Positions 18,068 to 27,584 of a DNA stretch of 64,000 nucleotides are shown here, one piece after another. Position 1 is the first letter of the stretch. Each line of letters begins with the position of its first letter. The notes beneath the pieces are model-generated. The model was given only the letters and a program-made list of their open reading frames with translations, was not told where the DNA came from and did no database searches. This stretch comes from Firmicutes bacterium CAG:534 (GTDB taxonomy: Bacteria > Bacillota > Clostridia > Lachnospirales > Lachnospiraceae), in contig FR894558.1 in assembly GCA_000436115.1 (NCBI GenBank), positions 124,713 through 188,712 on the forward strand. The letters run 5' to 3'. Position numbers and translations under genes: made by a program.

Positions 18068-18551
18068 GAATGAAGCGAAGGAAAGTCTTCCCTTTGAGCC
18101 CAAGGAAATACTGGATCTGGTAGCACAGAAAGTATTAGAGGAAGAAAACTGTCCCTATGAAGCACAGATCAATCTGCTTCTGACGGATAATGAGGGAATC
18201 CGGGAATTTAACAGGCAGTACCGGGAAGTTGACGCCCCTACGGATGTGTTGTCTTTTCCCATGATTCCGTTTGAAAGGGAAGCGGATTTTACAGCTGTAG
18301 AAGAAGACAGGGCAGATTATTTTGATCCGGGAAGCGGAGAACTGATCTTGGGAGATATTATCATATCAGTGCCAAGAGCGTTAGAGCAGGCGGAAAGCTT
18401 TGGCCATTCTGTAAAAAGAGAATTCGCTTTTCTTGTGGCGCATAGCATGCTGCATCTTTGCGGCTATGACCATATGAAAGAGGAGGAAGCTAAGGTGATG
18501 GAGGCCAAGCAGGAAAAGGTTTTAAAGGAACTTGGAATTACAAGAGACTAA
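18051..18551 (+). CDS. ybeY: Endoribonuclease YbeY (16S rRNA maturation)
   Basis: YbeY is a zinc-dependent RNase involved in 16S rRNA 3' maturation and ribosome quality control. The 166-residue product has the metal-binding signature H-S-M-L-H-L-C-G-Y-D-H near residue 133 and the upstream conserved R-E-V-D-A-P-T-D-V-L-S-F-P stretch. The start overlaps the end of the PgpH-like gene by 17 bases, which suggests translational coupling. Confidence 0.95.
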   Translation: MTSYVENEAKESLPFEPKEILDLVAQKVLEEENCPYEAQINLLLTDNEGIREFNRQYREVDAPTDVLSFPMIPFEREADFTAVEEDRADYFDPGSGELILGDIIISVPRALEQAESFGHSVKREFAFLVAHSMLHLCGYDHMKEEEAKVMEAKQEKVLKELGITRD

Positions 18552-18569
18552 GATACGGCAGGAGACCTT

Positions 18570-20201
18570 ATGAAATACTCTGTAAAAAAGAGAAATATTC
18601 CTTCCAGGAAGGATTACTATATTATATCAATGGAAATAATGATCATTTTAGCATTTCTGTTCCAGCTGATTTTGGCAGGGATGATCGGGGATAAAGGAAT
18701 GGCATGCTACGGTGTGGCATTTCAGTGGGTGGTGCTGTTATCCGGCGTGACCGGATATGGACTTTCGGAGGCGGTGGCACAGCTTGTGCGCTACCGGGTG
18801 AAGAGAGAGCAGTACCGGGAAACACAGAAGATTTTAGGAGCGGCCGTGACCCTTGGAGCTGTAAGCGGGATCATGGCAGGGCTGCTTACAGCAGCTTTCG
18901 GTTCCTTCCTTGCAGTGAAGATTGTAAAAATTCCTCTTGCAGAACTTTCTTTTGGGGCAGCTTCTCCGGCTATAGTCTGTTTTATCCTGATCTATGTTAT
19001 GCAGGGATATTTCAGGGGAAGCGGATCAAGAGTTCCAACCAATATTTCAAGGATCATGCAGGGAATATTGCTGCTTGCAGGAGGCCTTCTGGGAGCAGGA
19101 ATGTTTCAGGGATATGGGGAAAAAGTATCTGCCCTGCTGCAAAATGAGGACTATACCAGTGCATACGGGGCTATGGGAGCCAGCGCCTGGATTTTGCTGC
19201 CGGCAGTATTGACTTTGTTATATCTGGCTGCATTGTATCTGCTTTATCGCAGAAATCTGAAAGCACAGAGCCGGGAATTATCCAAAGCGGCAGATGGCAG
19301 CCTGCATGTTTTCCATATGCTGATCAGCGGAGGCGCGCTGTATTCTCTTTTCTTTCTGGTTACGAACGGCAAGGTACTGGCAGGAGAGATGATCCTTATG
19401 TCTGGAAAGTCAGCTGCTGAAAGCCTGTTCTCTGAGTGGGGAAGATTTTATGGAAAAGTGCTTCCGATCATAGGAATAGCAGAGGCACTGATCTGTATCC
19501 TTCTGCTTCCGGCGGTACGGAGGCTGCTGGTTCTGGAGGAAAGGGACGAGACCAGGCTTGCCAGAGAAAAACTGAAGATCCTGATCCATCAGGGGGCAGC
19601 GGTCTCAATTCCGGCAGCGGTGTTTCTGGCTGTTTTTTCAGAAAATGTACTCAATGTGCTTTATGGAGGAAATAATGCCGTGGCGGCAGGGTGGCTTGCC
19701 TTTTCGGCAGTAGGAATTGTATTTTTTACTTTTATGACACTGTTTCTGGAAATCCTGTCAAAGGGAAGAAAGCATCTTTTGGCTGCTGGAATTTCAGGAG
19801 CGGCCTTTTTGGTCTATCTGGGCGTTCTTTTTATTGTGGAAAGCGGAAAGCTAAGCGGCATAAACGGATTGGTATTTGCAGAACTTTTATCGCTGGCGCT
19901 TGCTGCCGGGGGAAGCTTTTATTTCGTTTGCCGAAGGTTTTCCTACAGACAGGAATGGTTAAAGACCTTTGCAGTAACGGTAATTGCAGCGGCTGTGTCC
20001 GGAACGGTTGGAATGCTTTTGAATAAAGGGCTGTCCGGAGTGCTGGGGGATCTGATTTCTCTGCTCATCTGCCTTGTTATCAGTATTTTGATTTATATAG
20101 GGATCCTCATTGCACTGAGAGCCTTTGGTGAAGAGGAACTGGAAAATATGGCAGGAGGCGTGATTTATAAGAAGCTGGCTGAAATGCTTCATTTTATGTG
20201 A
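18570..20201 (+). CDS. MATE/MOP-superfamily polysaccharide or lipid flippase-like membrane protein
   Basis: The 543-residue protein is almost entirely hydrophobic, with about 14 membrane segments, as in MOP-superfamily exporters such as MurJ, SpoVB and Wzx. A G-x-G-S-R-V-P-T-N motif near residue 150 follows the family's typical loop position. It most resembles the SpoVB/MurJ-like branch that moves lipid-linked wall precursors, but no substrate can be named from sequence. It starts 19 bases after ybeY, so it may be part of that operon. A sporulation-cortex role is possible. Confidence 0.75.
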   Translation: MKYSVKKRNIPSRKDYYIISMEIMIILAFLFQLILAGMIGDKGMACYGVAFQWVVLLSGVTGYGLSEAVAQLVRYRVKREQYRETQKILGAAVTLGAVSGIMAGLLTAAFGSFLAVKIVKIPLAELSFGAASPAIVCFILIYVMQGYFRGSGSRVPTNISRIMQGILLLAGGLLGAGMFQGYGEKVSALLQNEDYTSAYGAMGASAWILLPAVLTLLYLAALYLLYRRNLKAQSRELSKAADGSLHVFHMLISGGALYSLFFLVTNGKVLAGEMILMSGKSAAESLFSEWGRFYGKVLPIIGIAEALICILLLPAVRRLLVLEERDETRLAREKLKILIHQGAAVSIPAAVFLAVFSENVLNVLYGGNNAVAAGWLAFSAVGIVFFTFMTLFLEILSKGRKHLLAAGISGAAFLVYLGVLFIVESGKLSGINGLVFAELLSLALAAGGSFYFVCRRFSYRQEWLKTFAVTVIAAAVSGTVGMLLNKGLSGVLGDLISLLICLVISILIYIGILIALRAFGEEELENMAGGVIYKKLAEMLHFM

Positions 20202-20269
20202 TTTTGCAGGAAAGTATAATTTTATGTTTTTCGGCTGATACTGTTAAAAAACAGTAAAGAGGGGAAAAC

Positions 20270-20902
20270 ATGAAAATTGCAAGGAAGATCAGCTTATTTT
20301 TTATCTATCCCATGACAATGTTTGGACTTGGTTTTTTTGCAAATATGTCAATCACAGAATTTTTTTATCCCGGCTCAAAGCAGCCGCAAAATAAAGAGCA
20401 GATCATTTCAGAACTGCCCAAAGAAGAAGAACCGGTTCTTGCCAAAAGCCCTGCAATGGTAACGGCAAATACCTGTTATGTTGTACAGGATTACAGCCTG
20501 CCTGATGGAGAAGTGTCAGAACAGATCGAGACTGCGCCGGATAAATTTATTGGTCTTTCCAGAACCCAGCTGGAAAAGGAAATTGAAAGCTATAATCAAA
20601 ATCCTTCTCTGGCAGATCAGAAAAAGGGGTTCTCCTATATGGAACTGGTTTCCTTTTCCGGAGACCGGGTGGTAGTAAGAAAGAGTTATGAAACAAAGAA
20701 GGCAGATGATACAGGGGGATTTTTCCTGATCAATGAAAACCACCGGGTGGTGGTGTACAATAAAGAACTGACACAGCCGTATATGAGTACGGACATTTTG
20801 GTGGAAAGCCTTCCGGAAGAGCTTCAAAAAGAAATTATCCAAAAAAAGTTTGTAGAAGATGAAGGAAATCTTTACGATTTCCTGGAATCTTATTCCAGCT
20901 AG
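20270..20902 (+). CDS. BofC-like membrane-anchored protein
   Basis: The 210-residue product has an N-terminal hydrophobic segment (about 9-30) that should anchor or export it. A Glu/Pro-rich linker and a soluble domain follow. The end of the domain (F-F-L-I-N-E-N-H-R-V-V-V-Y, then L-P-E-E-L-Q) resembles the C-terminal domain of BofC, an intercompartmental regulator of SigmaK checkpoint signalling in Bacillus. The similarity is weak and judged by eye. A perfect -10-like TATAAT lies 50 bases upstream at 20215-20220, with no convincing -35 box. A promoter there is uncertain. Confidence 0.5.
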   Translation: MKIARKISLFFIYPMTMFGLGFFANMSITEFFYPGSKQPQNKEQIISELPKEEEPVLAKSPAMVTANTCYVVQDYSLPDGEVSEQIETAPDKFIGLSRTQLEKEIESYNQNPSLADQKKGFSYMELVSFSGDRVVVRKSYETKKADDTGGFFLINENHRVVVYNKELTQPYMSTDILVESLPEELQKEIIQKKFVEDEGNLYDFLESYSS

Positions 20903-20952
20903 CAGGACATAAAAACACTTGATCTGGAAATAAAAAAAGAATGGAGAACAAC

Positions 20953-22218
20953 ATGATAAAAGTTGCAGTAATAGGTGCGGGAGCATCTGGAATGATGGCG
21001 GCGATCACGGCGGCTGATAATGGAGCGCAGGTTTTCCTGTTTGAAAAGAATGATCGCGTAGGGAAAAAAATTCTGGCTACCGGAAATGGAAAATGTAATC
21101 TGGGCAATTTAAATGGAGGCTTAGAGCATTATTACTGTGAAGACCAGGAAAAACTTGGAAAGCTCTTTCAGATTTTTTCTGTTATGGATACGGTGGCTTT
21201 CTTTGAAAATATAGGACTGATGATAAAGGAAAAGAATGGCTATCTTTATCCCTACTGTGAGCAGGCGTCTGCAGTGCTTGATATTCTGCGCCGGGAGCTT
21301 GTCAGAAAGGGAGTTCAGGTGATCACAGATGCGGAAATTGTGAATACAGAGTATCAGGGGAATGGCTTTGTGATCGAAACAGCTGAGGGAAGAACCATGG
21401 AAGCGGATAAAATGATCATTGCATGCGGAAGTTATGCTGCATTGCCGGGAAAAGAAAAGCTTTACGGCTATCAGGCTGCTGAAAAATATGGACATAAGAT
21501 CAAAAACATTGTTCCGGGACTGGTTTCGTTACGCTCGGATGCTTCCTTCTGCAAGGCCCTTGCAGGAGTGCGCAGTCAGGCAAAGATAAGTCTCAGGATC
21601 GACGGGCAGGAGGCGGCCTCAGAAACCGGTGAAGTGCAGTTTACAGATTATGGTGTTTCCGGTATTCCTGTTTTTCAGTTCAGCAGACAGGCAGCGTATG
21701 CGTGTAGCACCGGACAGAAAACGGAAGTAGTCCTGGACTTTTTCCCGGAACAGGAGCCGAAGGTTTTTTACTATAACTGCAGGCTTCGGTTTGAAGCGCT
21801 TGGAGATTTGACCATAGAGGAATTTTTTACCGGAATGTTACATAAAAAGATCAATATGGTACTGATCAAGGAAAATGGACAAAAGCCGGGAGATCGTATT
21901 CAGAAGCTGGGCTTTGAAAGACTGTGGGAAATTTTAAGACAATGTAAGGAATTTGTGATGCATATTACAGAAGCATCCGGCTACGACAAGGCGCAGGTAT
22001 GTGCAGGAGGCGTACTTTTGGAAGAACTCAGCACACAGCTGGAATCTGCGAAGGTCAAGGGACTTTATTTTGCCGGAGAAGTGGTTGATGTAGATGGAAA
22101 GTGCGGCGGTTATAATTTACAATGGGCATGGACCAGCGGCTACATTGCAGGCAGAAACGCGGCAGGGAACAGCACGGAAGAATTATTAAGCACTCCCATG
22201 GAGGAAAAGAATGCTTAG
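20953..22218 (+). CDS. HI0933/YhiN-family NAD(P)/FAD-dependent oxidoreductase
   Basis: The 421-residue flavoprotein begins with the dinucleotide motif G-A-G-A-S-G (residues 8-13) and has the family signature G-N-G-K-C-N-L-G. The C-terminal G-E-V-V-D-V-D-G-K-C-G-G-Y-N-L-Q-W-A stretch is diagnostic of the HI0933 group. The substrate of this widespread family is not established. ATG 20953 is preferred because GGAG lies 6 bases before it; ATG 20941 has a poor site. It overlaps the next flavoprotein gene by 8 bases, so the two are translated as a unit. Confidence 0.88.
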   Translation: MIKVAVIGAGASGMMAAITAADNGAQVFLFEKNDRVGKKILATGNGKCNLGNLNGGLEHYYCEDQEKLGKLFQIFSVMDTVAFFENIGLMIKEKNGYLYPYCEQASAVLDILRRELVRKGVQVITDAEIVNTEYQGNGFVIETAEGRTMEADKMIIACGSYAALPGKEKLYGYQAAEKYGHKIKNIVPGLVSLRSDASFCKALAGVRSQAKISLRIDGQEAASETGEVQFTDYGVSGIPVFQFSRQAAYACSTGQKTEVVLDFFPEQEPKVFYYNCRLRFEALGDLTIEEFFTGMLHKKINMVLIKENGQKPGDRIQKLGFERLWEILRQCKEFVMHITEASGYDKAQVCAGGVLLEELSTQLESAKVKGLYFAGEVVDVDGKCGGYNLQWAWTSGYIAGRNAAGNSTEELLSTPMEEKNA

Positions 22219-23830
22219 GATAAGTCAGCTTCGGCTTCCTATCGAACATTCCCATGAGGAACTGCTTTTGAAGGTTCAAAAGCAGCTCAGATGTAAGGAC
22301 ATACAGGAATTAAAAATAATCAGAAGATCTGTGGATGCCAGAAAAAAGCCGGCGCTCTTTTTTGAGTATACGGTGGATGTAAAGGTGAAAGGGGAGCAGG
22401 AGCTTTTAAGGAAGTGCCGTTCGGGTCAGGTAACACTGGTAAGAGAGGTTCCTTACCGCTTTCCGGTATCCGGATATCAGGGAACCGTAAGACCTGTTAT
22501 TGTGGGAATGGGACCGGCAGGGCTTTTTTGCGGATACATGCTTGCAAAGGCAGGATTTCGCCCCATCCTTCTGGAACGCGGAAAGGCGGTGGAAGAAAGA
22601 ACCCGTGATGTGGAAGCGTTCTGGGACGGCGGCAGCTTAAATGAAAGATCCAATGTGCAGTTTGGGGAAGGCGGAGCCGGGACATTTTCGGACGGAAAAT
22701 TAAATACCCTGGTGAAGGATAAGTATGGAAGAAACAGGAAGGTTCTTGAACTGTTTGTGGAGTGTGGCGCACCAAAGGAGATTTTGTATGATTATAAGCC
22801 GCACATTGGTACAGATGTGCTTAGAACAGTAGTCAGAACCCTTAGGGAGCGGATCCTTCAGATGGGAGGAGAGGTTCATTTCAGCTCCCTTGTCACAGAG
22901 GTGCTGCTCTCGGAGAATGGGAACCGTGTAACCGGCGTAAAGCTGGAGGACGGTACCTGCTATAAAAGCGATCATGTAATTTTAGCGCCCGGACATAGTG
23001 CACGGGATACCTTTGAAATGCTGTATGAAATGGGGATTTCCATGGAAGCAAAGCCCTTTGCGGTTGGAATGAGGGTAGAGCATCCCCAGAGGATGATCAA
23101 TCTTTCCCAGTATGGAAGAGAGCAGGTTCCCGTACTTGGCAGTGCACCTTATAAGGTTACGGCCAGGGCAGAAGACGGAAGGGGAGTATATTCCTTCTGC
23201 ATGTGTCCCGGGGGATATGTTGTCAACGCCTCTTCAAAGACCGGACAGCTTGCGGTAAATGGAATGAGCTACAGCGGGCGGAAAGGGGAAAATGCCAACA
23301 GCGCCATCATCATTACGGTGTCACCAGAGGACTTTGGAAAAGAACATCCTCTTTCAGGGGTACGGTTTCAGCAAAAGCTTGAAGAAGCCGCTTATGAGCT
23401 GAAGGTAGGGAGTGTTCCGGTAGAACGATATAAAGATTTTTATGAAGCGGTCCGAAAAGAAAGGAAAGCAGAGGATGCAGAGACCTTTTCGGAGGAGGGG
23501 CTTTTGCCCTGTATCAAGGGAAAATGGGAGTATGGAAATGTTCATGAGATCCTGCCGGAAAATCTGAACAGGGCATTTGTGGATGGAATGGAGCAGTTTG
23601 GAAGGATGATCAAAGGGTTTTCCTGCGGAAATACTTTGATAGAAGGGATTGAAAGCAGAACCTCTTCACCCCTTAGAATTTTAAGAGGAAATGAAACGCT
23701 GGAGGCTTCCCTGCAGGGCCTTTATCCATGCGGTGAAGGAGCAGGCTATGCAGGAGGGATTACTTCAGCGGCAATGGACGGAATACATGTAGCAGAAGTG
23801 GTGGCGCAGCATATGATAAGTGCCGGATGA
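22211..23830 (+). CDS. FAD-dependent dehydrogenase-like protein
   Basis: The 539-residue product has an N-terminal ~90-residue alpha/beta region. The FAD-binding motif G-M-G-P-A-G-L-F-C-G follows near residue 98, and F-G-E-G-G-A-G-T-F-S-D-G-K-L is characteristic of this uncharacterised family. The C-terminal part contains G-E-G-A-G-Y-A-G-G-I, which completes the FAD site. Family members are annotated only as FAD-dependent proteins, and the substrate is unknown. Tight overlap with the HI0933-type gene upstream and the 5-formyl-THF cyclo-ligase gene downstream shows shared transcription. Confidence 0.85.
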   Translation: MLRISQLRLPIEHSHEELLLKVQKQLRCKDIQELKIIRRSVDARKKPALFFEYTVDVKVKGEQELLRKCRSGQVTLVREVPYRFPVSGYQGTVRPVIVGMGPAGLFCGYMLAKAGFRPILLERGKAVEERTRDVEAFWDGGSLNERSNVQFGEGGAGTFSDGKLNTLVKDKYGRNRKVLELFVECGAPKEILYDYKPHIGTDVLRTVVRTLRERILQMGGEVHFSSLVTEVLLSENGNRVTGVKLEDGTCYKSDHVILAPGHSARDTFEMLYEMGISMEAKPFAVGMRVEHPQRMINLSQYGREQVPVLGSAPYKVTARAEDGRGVYSFCMCPGGYVVNASSKTGQLAVNGMSYSGRKGENANSAIIITVSPEDFGKEHPLSGVRFQQKLEEAAYELKVGSVPVERYKDFYEAVRKERKAEDAETFSEEGLLPCIKGKWEYGNVHEILPENLNRAFVDGMEQFGRMIKGFSCGNTLIEGIESRTSSPLRILRGNETLEASLQGLYPCGEGAGYAGGITSAAMDGIHVAEVVAQHMISAG

Positions 23831-23850
23831 GATGCAAAGGAGGACTGACC

Positions 23851-24435
23851 ATGGAGGAAGCAAGAAAGATGGATAAACAAGCGATCAGAACCAGGTATCT
23901 GGGAATCAGAAATGGCCTTTCCTATTCTGAGAGGGAGCAGAAAAGCAGAGAAATCTGGAAACTTCTGAAGGAAGAAGAGGTATTTCAAAAGGCACAGGCG
24001 GTTTTGGTCTACATGGATTACAGAAGTGAGGTTATGACCACCGGACTTGTGGAGGAGCTTTTAAGCGAAGGGGAAAAGAAGGTCTATGCGCCCAAAGTGG
24101 ATGGAATGAACATCCTTTTCTATGAAATCACCTCCATGGAGGATTTGCAGCCTGGCTACCAGGGGATCAGAGAGCCTGTTGAAAAAGAAGAAAGGCTTTA
24201 TGACAGTAAAATGGCGGGGAAGGATGGCATCATTTTGGTGCCCGGGGCAGTATTTGACCGTCAGAGATCCAGAATGGGGTATGGAAAAGGCTTCTATGAC
24301 AGGTTTTTGTCAAAAAATCCGGGCCTGTTTAGCGCAGCCCTTGCATTTGAATGTCAGATCGCACGGAAAATACCTGTGGAGCCGCATGATATAAAGCCGG
24401 ATATGATCGTGACAGAAAAGGAAAGGATCAGGTAA
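23851..24435 (+). CDS. 5-formyltetrahydrofolate cyclo-ligase
   Basis: The enzyme converts 5-formyl-THF to 5,10-methenyl-THF with ATP, rescuing a dead-end folate. The 194-residue length fits. The ATP-binding signature R-M-G-Y-G-K-G-F-Y-D-R-F is at about residues 141-152, and an N-terminal basic helix with R-x-R-Y-L is present. ATG 23851 follows AAAGGAGG by 7 bases; the upstream ATG 23827 lacks a site. It links the flavoprotein pair to proA in one operon and adds to the folate enzymes fhs and folD near the start of the window. Confidence 0.92.
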   Translation: MEEARKMDKQAIRTRYLGIRNGLSYSEREQKSREIWKLLKEEEVFQKAQAVLVYMDYRSEVMTTGLVEELLSEGEKKVYAPKVDGMNILFYEITSMEDLQPGYQGIREPVEKEERLYDSKMAGKDGIILVPGAVFDRQRSRMGYGKGFYDRFLSKNPGLFSAALAFECQIARKIPVEPHDIKPDMIVTEKERIR

Positions 24436-24441
24436 AAGAAA

Positions 24442-25686
24442 ATGACGGAACTGGAAAAGCTGTGTGAAAAGGCAGCTAAAGCAAAATATAAGGTACAGAG
24501 ACTCTCCGAAGAAGAAAAGAACCAGGCGCTGCGTGCAGTGGCAGATAGGCTTTTAAAGGAGAAGAGTATCATCCTGTCAGAAAACGAAAAGGATCTGGAG
24601 GCAGGCAGAAAAAAAGGGATGCATCCGGGACTTTTGGATAGGCTTGCACTTACGGAAGACAGGATCAAAGGAATGGCGGAAGGACTTTTGCAGATAGCAG
24701 GGCTGCCCGATCCCATTGGAGAACTGATGGAAACCTTTGAGCGTCCCAATGGCCTGCATATTGAAAAGAGAAGAGTGCCTATGGGAGTGATCGGCATTAT
24801 CTATGAATCCAGACCCAATGTAACGGCAGATGCATTCGGGCTTTGTTTTAAAAGCGGGAATGCCGTGATCTTAAAAGGGGGAAGCGACGCCATCTGCTCT
24901 AACAAAGCGATCACCCAGGTGATCCGCGATGCGCTGGAGGAATGCGGAATTGTAAAGGAAGCGATTTCCCTGATTGCAGATACAGACAGGCAGGTGACGA
25001 TGGCTTTCATGAAAATGAAGCAATATGTAGATCTTCTGATTCCAAGAGGCGGAGCCGGACTTATCAGATCTGTAGTAGAAAACAGCACCATTCCGGTCAT
25101 TGAAACGGGAACCGGGAACTGTCATATATATGTAGACGAGGATGCTGATCTTGTAAAGGCGGTTCCAATCATCATCAATGCAAAAACACAGAGGATCGGC
25201 GTCTGCAATGCCTGCGAATCCCTTGTGATCCATGAAAAGATCCGTGAGGCTTTTCTGCCGGAGCTGAAAAAGGCTTTGGATGAAAAGAAGGTTGAGATCC
25301 GGGGAGATGAAAAGACCAGAGAGGTGATCAACTGCACACCTGCCACAGAGGAGGATTTTGCAACAGAATATCTTGACTATATTCTTTCGATTAAGACGGT
25401 GAAAAGCGCCAACGAGGCGATCGAGCATATTAACCGCTACAGCACCAGACATTCTGAAGCGATCATTACCGAAAACAGCGAGCATGCCAGACTGTTTTTA
25501 AAGGAAGTGGATGCCGCCTGTGTTTATGTGAATGCATCCACCAGATTTACAGATGGATTTGAGTTTGGGTTTGGAGCAGAGATTGGCATCAGTACCCAAA
25601 AGCTGCATGCAAGAGGGCCGATGGGGCTGAAAGAACTTACCTCATATAAGTATGAAATTACAGGGAACGGACAGATACGTCCATAA
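24442..25686 (+). CDS. proA: Glutamate-5-semialdehyde dehydrogenase (gamma-glutamyl phosphate reductase)
   Basis: ProA reduces gamma-glutamyl phosphate with NADPH in proline synthesis. The 414 residues match the family. The catalytic cysteine is Cys258 in C-N-A-C-E-S, and the C-terminal [12 protein letters not shown] motif is present. The gene lies 6 bases after the cyclo-ligase gene. proB and proC are not in the window, so glutamate kinase must be encoded elsewhere. A hairpin shared with the convergent potD gene follows. Confidence 0.96.
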   Translation: MTELEKLCEKAAKAKYKVQRLSEEEKNQALRAVADRLLKEKSIILSENEKDLEAGRKKGMHPGLLDRLALTEDRIKGMAEGLLQIAGLPDPIGELMETFERPNGLHIEKRRVPMGVIGIIYESRPNVTADAFGLCFKSGNAVILKGGSDAICSNKAITQVIRDALEECGIVKEAISLIADTDRQVTMAFMKMKQYVDLLIPRGGAGLIRSVVENSTIPVIETGTGNCHIYVDEDADLVKAVPIIINAKTQRIGVCNACESLVIHEKIREAFLPELKKALDEKKVEIRGDEKTREVINCTPATEEDFATEYLDYILSIKTVKSANEAIEHINRYSTRHSEAIITENSEHARLFLKEVDAACVYVNASTRFTDGFEFGFGAEIGISTQKLHARGPMGLKELTSYKYEITGNGQIRP

Positions 25687-25695
25687 AAAGAAAAG

Positions 25696-25723
25696 GGAGG
25701 CCGGTCAAGAATGATCAGCCTCC
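25696..25723. terminator. Bidirectional terminator between proA and potD
   Basis: GGAGGC (25696-25701) pairs with GCCTCC (25718-25723). An inner GGTCA/TGATC pairing encloses an AGAA loop. On the minus strand it is followed by a T-rich run and on the plus strand by CTTCTTAAATT, so it can serve both convergent operons. Confidence 0.65.
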
Positions 25724-25731
25724 TTCTTAAA

Positions 25732-26802
25732 TTAGTTTGACTTGACTTCTTTCCAGAGATTATTATATAACTCATCTCCGTCATAGCCTAAATAATGGAA
25801 GGTTTCCAGATTACTGTAATTTGACAGATCAGGAAAGGCAACCGGAGAATTCTTTAAGGCGTCATCCTCGATCAGATCCCTGGCAGCCATATTAGGGGTG
25901 GAATAGGTGATGTACTCAAAATTCTTAAGAGCTACATCAGCACGGCACATAAAATTAATAAATGCCTCTGCATTTTCCTTGTTAGGGGCGTCTTTTAAAA
26001 TCACCCAGGAATCGATCCAGACATTGGTTCCTTCTTTAGGGATTACATATTCAAGATCCTCGTTTTCAGCCTTGGTATAAAGCGCTTCGCCTGAATAAAT
26101 GACGCCAAGGGCAGCTTCCCCGCCGATCATCTTGTCACGTACCTGATCGATTACATAGGCCTGGACCAGAGGCTTTTGCTCGATCAGGGTATTTTTTGCT
26201 TCCTCAAGCTGGGCAGGATCAAGGGTGTTCATAGAATAGCCGTCCAGCTTGAGCGCAACCATAAAGGCGTCTCTTACAGAGTCCTGCATCAGGATATTTC
26301 CGGCATATTTCTCGTCCCAGAGGATAGACCAGCTGTCCACAGGTTCCTCTACCATGGTCTTGTTATACAGAATACCCACAGTGCCAAAGCAGTAGGGGAC
26401 AGCATATTTGTTTTCGGGATCAAATTCTCTGGACTGCTCGTAGTACTGTTTGCCAATATTATCCCTGGCGTTTGGCATGTTGTCAAAGTTAAGCTCGCTT
26501 AGAAGATCATTTTCAATCATCTTCTGGATCATATAATCGGAAGGGCAGACAACGTCATAGCTGGCAGCGCCTGCTTCCACCTTGGGGTACATGATCTCGT
26601 TTGTTTCGTACTCGTCATAGATCACCTTGATGCCGGTTTCTTCCTCAAACATTGTAATCGTGTCCGGGTCAATATATTCTCCCCAGTTGTAAACGATCAC
26701 TTCTCCGTTTTCGCCGGCAGAAGAGGAACCGCAGCCGGTAAGGGCAAGGCCGGAAGCAGCGGTGAGAGTCAGGGCGGTTAAAAGTACAGATAATTTTTTC
26801 AT
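25732..26802 (-). CDS. potD: Spermidine/putrescine ABC transporter substrate-binding lipoprotein
   Basis: The 356-residue product has a lipoprotein signal ending in the lipobox L-T-G-C (Cys24) and the PotD/PotF fold. The start of the mature domain reads V-I-V-Y-N-W-G-E-Y-I-D-P, a hallmark of polyamine-binding proteins. It captures spermidine or putrescine outside the membrane for PotABC. A strong AGGAGG site precedes the ATG, which overlaps the potC stop (ATGA). It is the last gene of the regulator-potABCD operon. Spermidine versus putrescine specificity cannot be read reliably. Confidence 0.93.
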   Translation of the reverse strand: MKKLSVLLTALTLTAASGLALTGCGSSSAGENGEVIVYNWGEYIDPDTITMFEEETGIKVIYDEYETNEIMYPKVEAGAASYDVVCPSDYMIQKMIENDLLSELNFDNMPNARDNIGKQYYEQSREFDPENKYAVPYCFGTVGILYNKTMVEEPVDSWSILWDEKYAGNILMQDSVRDAFMVALKLDGYSMNTLDPAQLEEAKNTLIEQKPLVQAYVIDQVRDKMIGGEAALGVIYSGEALYTKAENEDLEYVIPKEGTNVWIDSWVILKDAPNKENAEAFINFMCRADVALKNFEYITYSTPNMAARDLIEDDALKNSPVAFPDLSNYSNLETFHYLGYDGDELYNNLWKEVKSN

Positions 26803-27584
26803 TTGGAAACTCCTCCTTTTTCTTTTCCGGGTGCTTTGTTCACCAGGATTAACAGGATCAGGACCGTAACAAAGATCAGCGTTGACAGCGCGTACATTTC
26901 CGGCTTGATCCCTTTTTTTACTTCGGTATAAATTTTGGTTGATAAGGTATCTATGCCAGCCCCTTTGGTAAAGTGAGTGATGATAAAATCATCAAGGGAC
27001 ATGGTAAATGACATTAAAAAGCCGGATAATACGCCCGGCAGGATATCCGGGAAAACCACCTTGAAAAAACCGGATACAGGGCCGGCACCAAGGTCAAGGG
27101 CGGCTTCGTAGGTGTAGGGACTCAGATGCTGCATCCTTGGCATTACACTAAGGATCACATAAGGAATGCAAAAGGTAATGTGGGACAACAGGATCGTGCC
27201 AAGGCCGAATCGGAGCCCTAAGCTCAAAAAAAGCAACATTAGGGAAATTCCGGTTACGATCTCGGCATTCAGCATGGGAATATTTGTGATGCCAATGATG
27301 ATAGTCCGGCTTTTTTTCTTTAAGCTCATGATGGAAATACAGGCGGCCGTTCCAATGACAGTGGCAGCAATAGAGGCAACAAGCGCGATCAGCAATGTGT
27401 TGCGCAGGGCATTTAAAATATCGCTGTTGCGGAAAAGCGCCTGATACCATTTCAGCGTAAAGCCTCCCCATTTAGCCCTTGTCTTGCTGGCGTTAAAGGA
27501 AAGAACCATAAGGGTTGCAATGGGAGCATAGAGAAAAAGAAAGATCAGCCCCATATATATTTTTTGCAGCGTTGTTTTCATCAT
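26799..27584 (-). CDS. potC: Spermidine/putrescine ABC transporter permease PotC
   Basis: This 261-residue inner-membrane permease has about six membrane segments. The EAA loop reads E-A-A-L-D-L-G-A-G-P, the site that docks the ATPase PotA. It is the second of the two permeases, starts at one of two adjacent ATGs, and overlaps potB and potD by four bases each. Translational coupling is likely. Confidence 0.93.
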   Translation of the reverse strand: MMKTTLQKIYMGLIFLFLYAPIATLMVLSFNASKTRAKWGGFTLKWYQALFRNSDILNALRNTLLIALVASIAATVIGTAACISIMSLKKKSRTIIIGITNIPMLNAEIVTGISLMLLFLSLGLRFGLGTILLSHITFCIPYVILSVMPRMQHLSPYTYEAALDLGAGPVSGFFKVVFPDILPGVLSGFLMSFTMSLDDFIITHFTKGAGIDTLSTKIYTEVKKGIKPEMYALSTLIFVTVLILLILVNKAPGKEKGGVSK

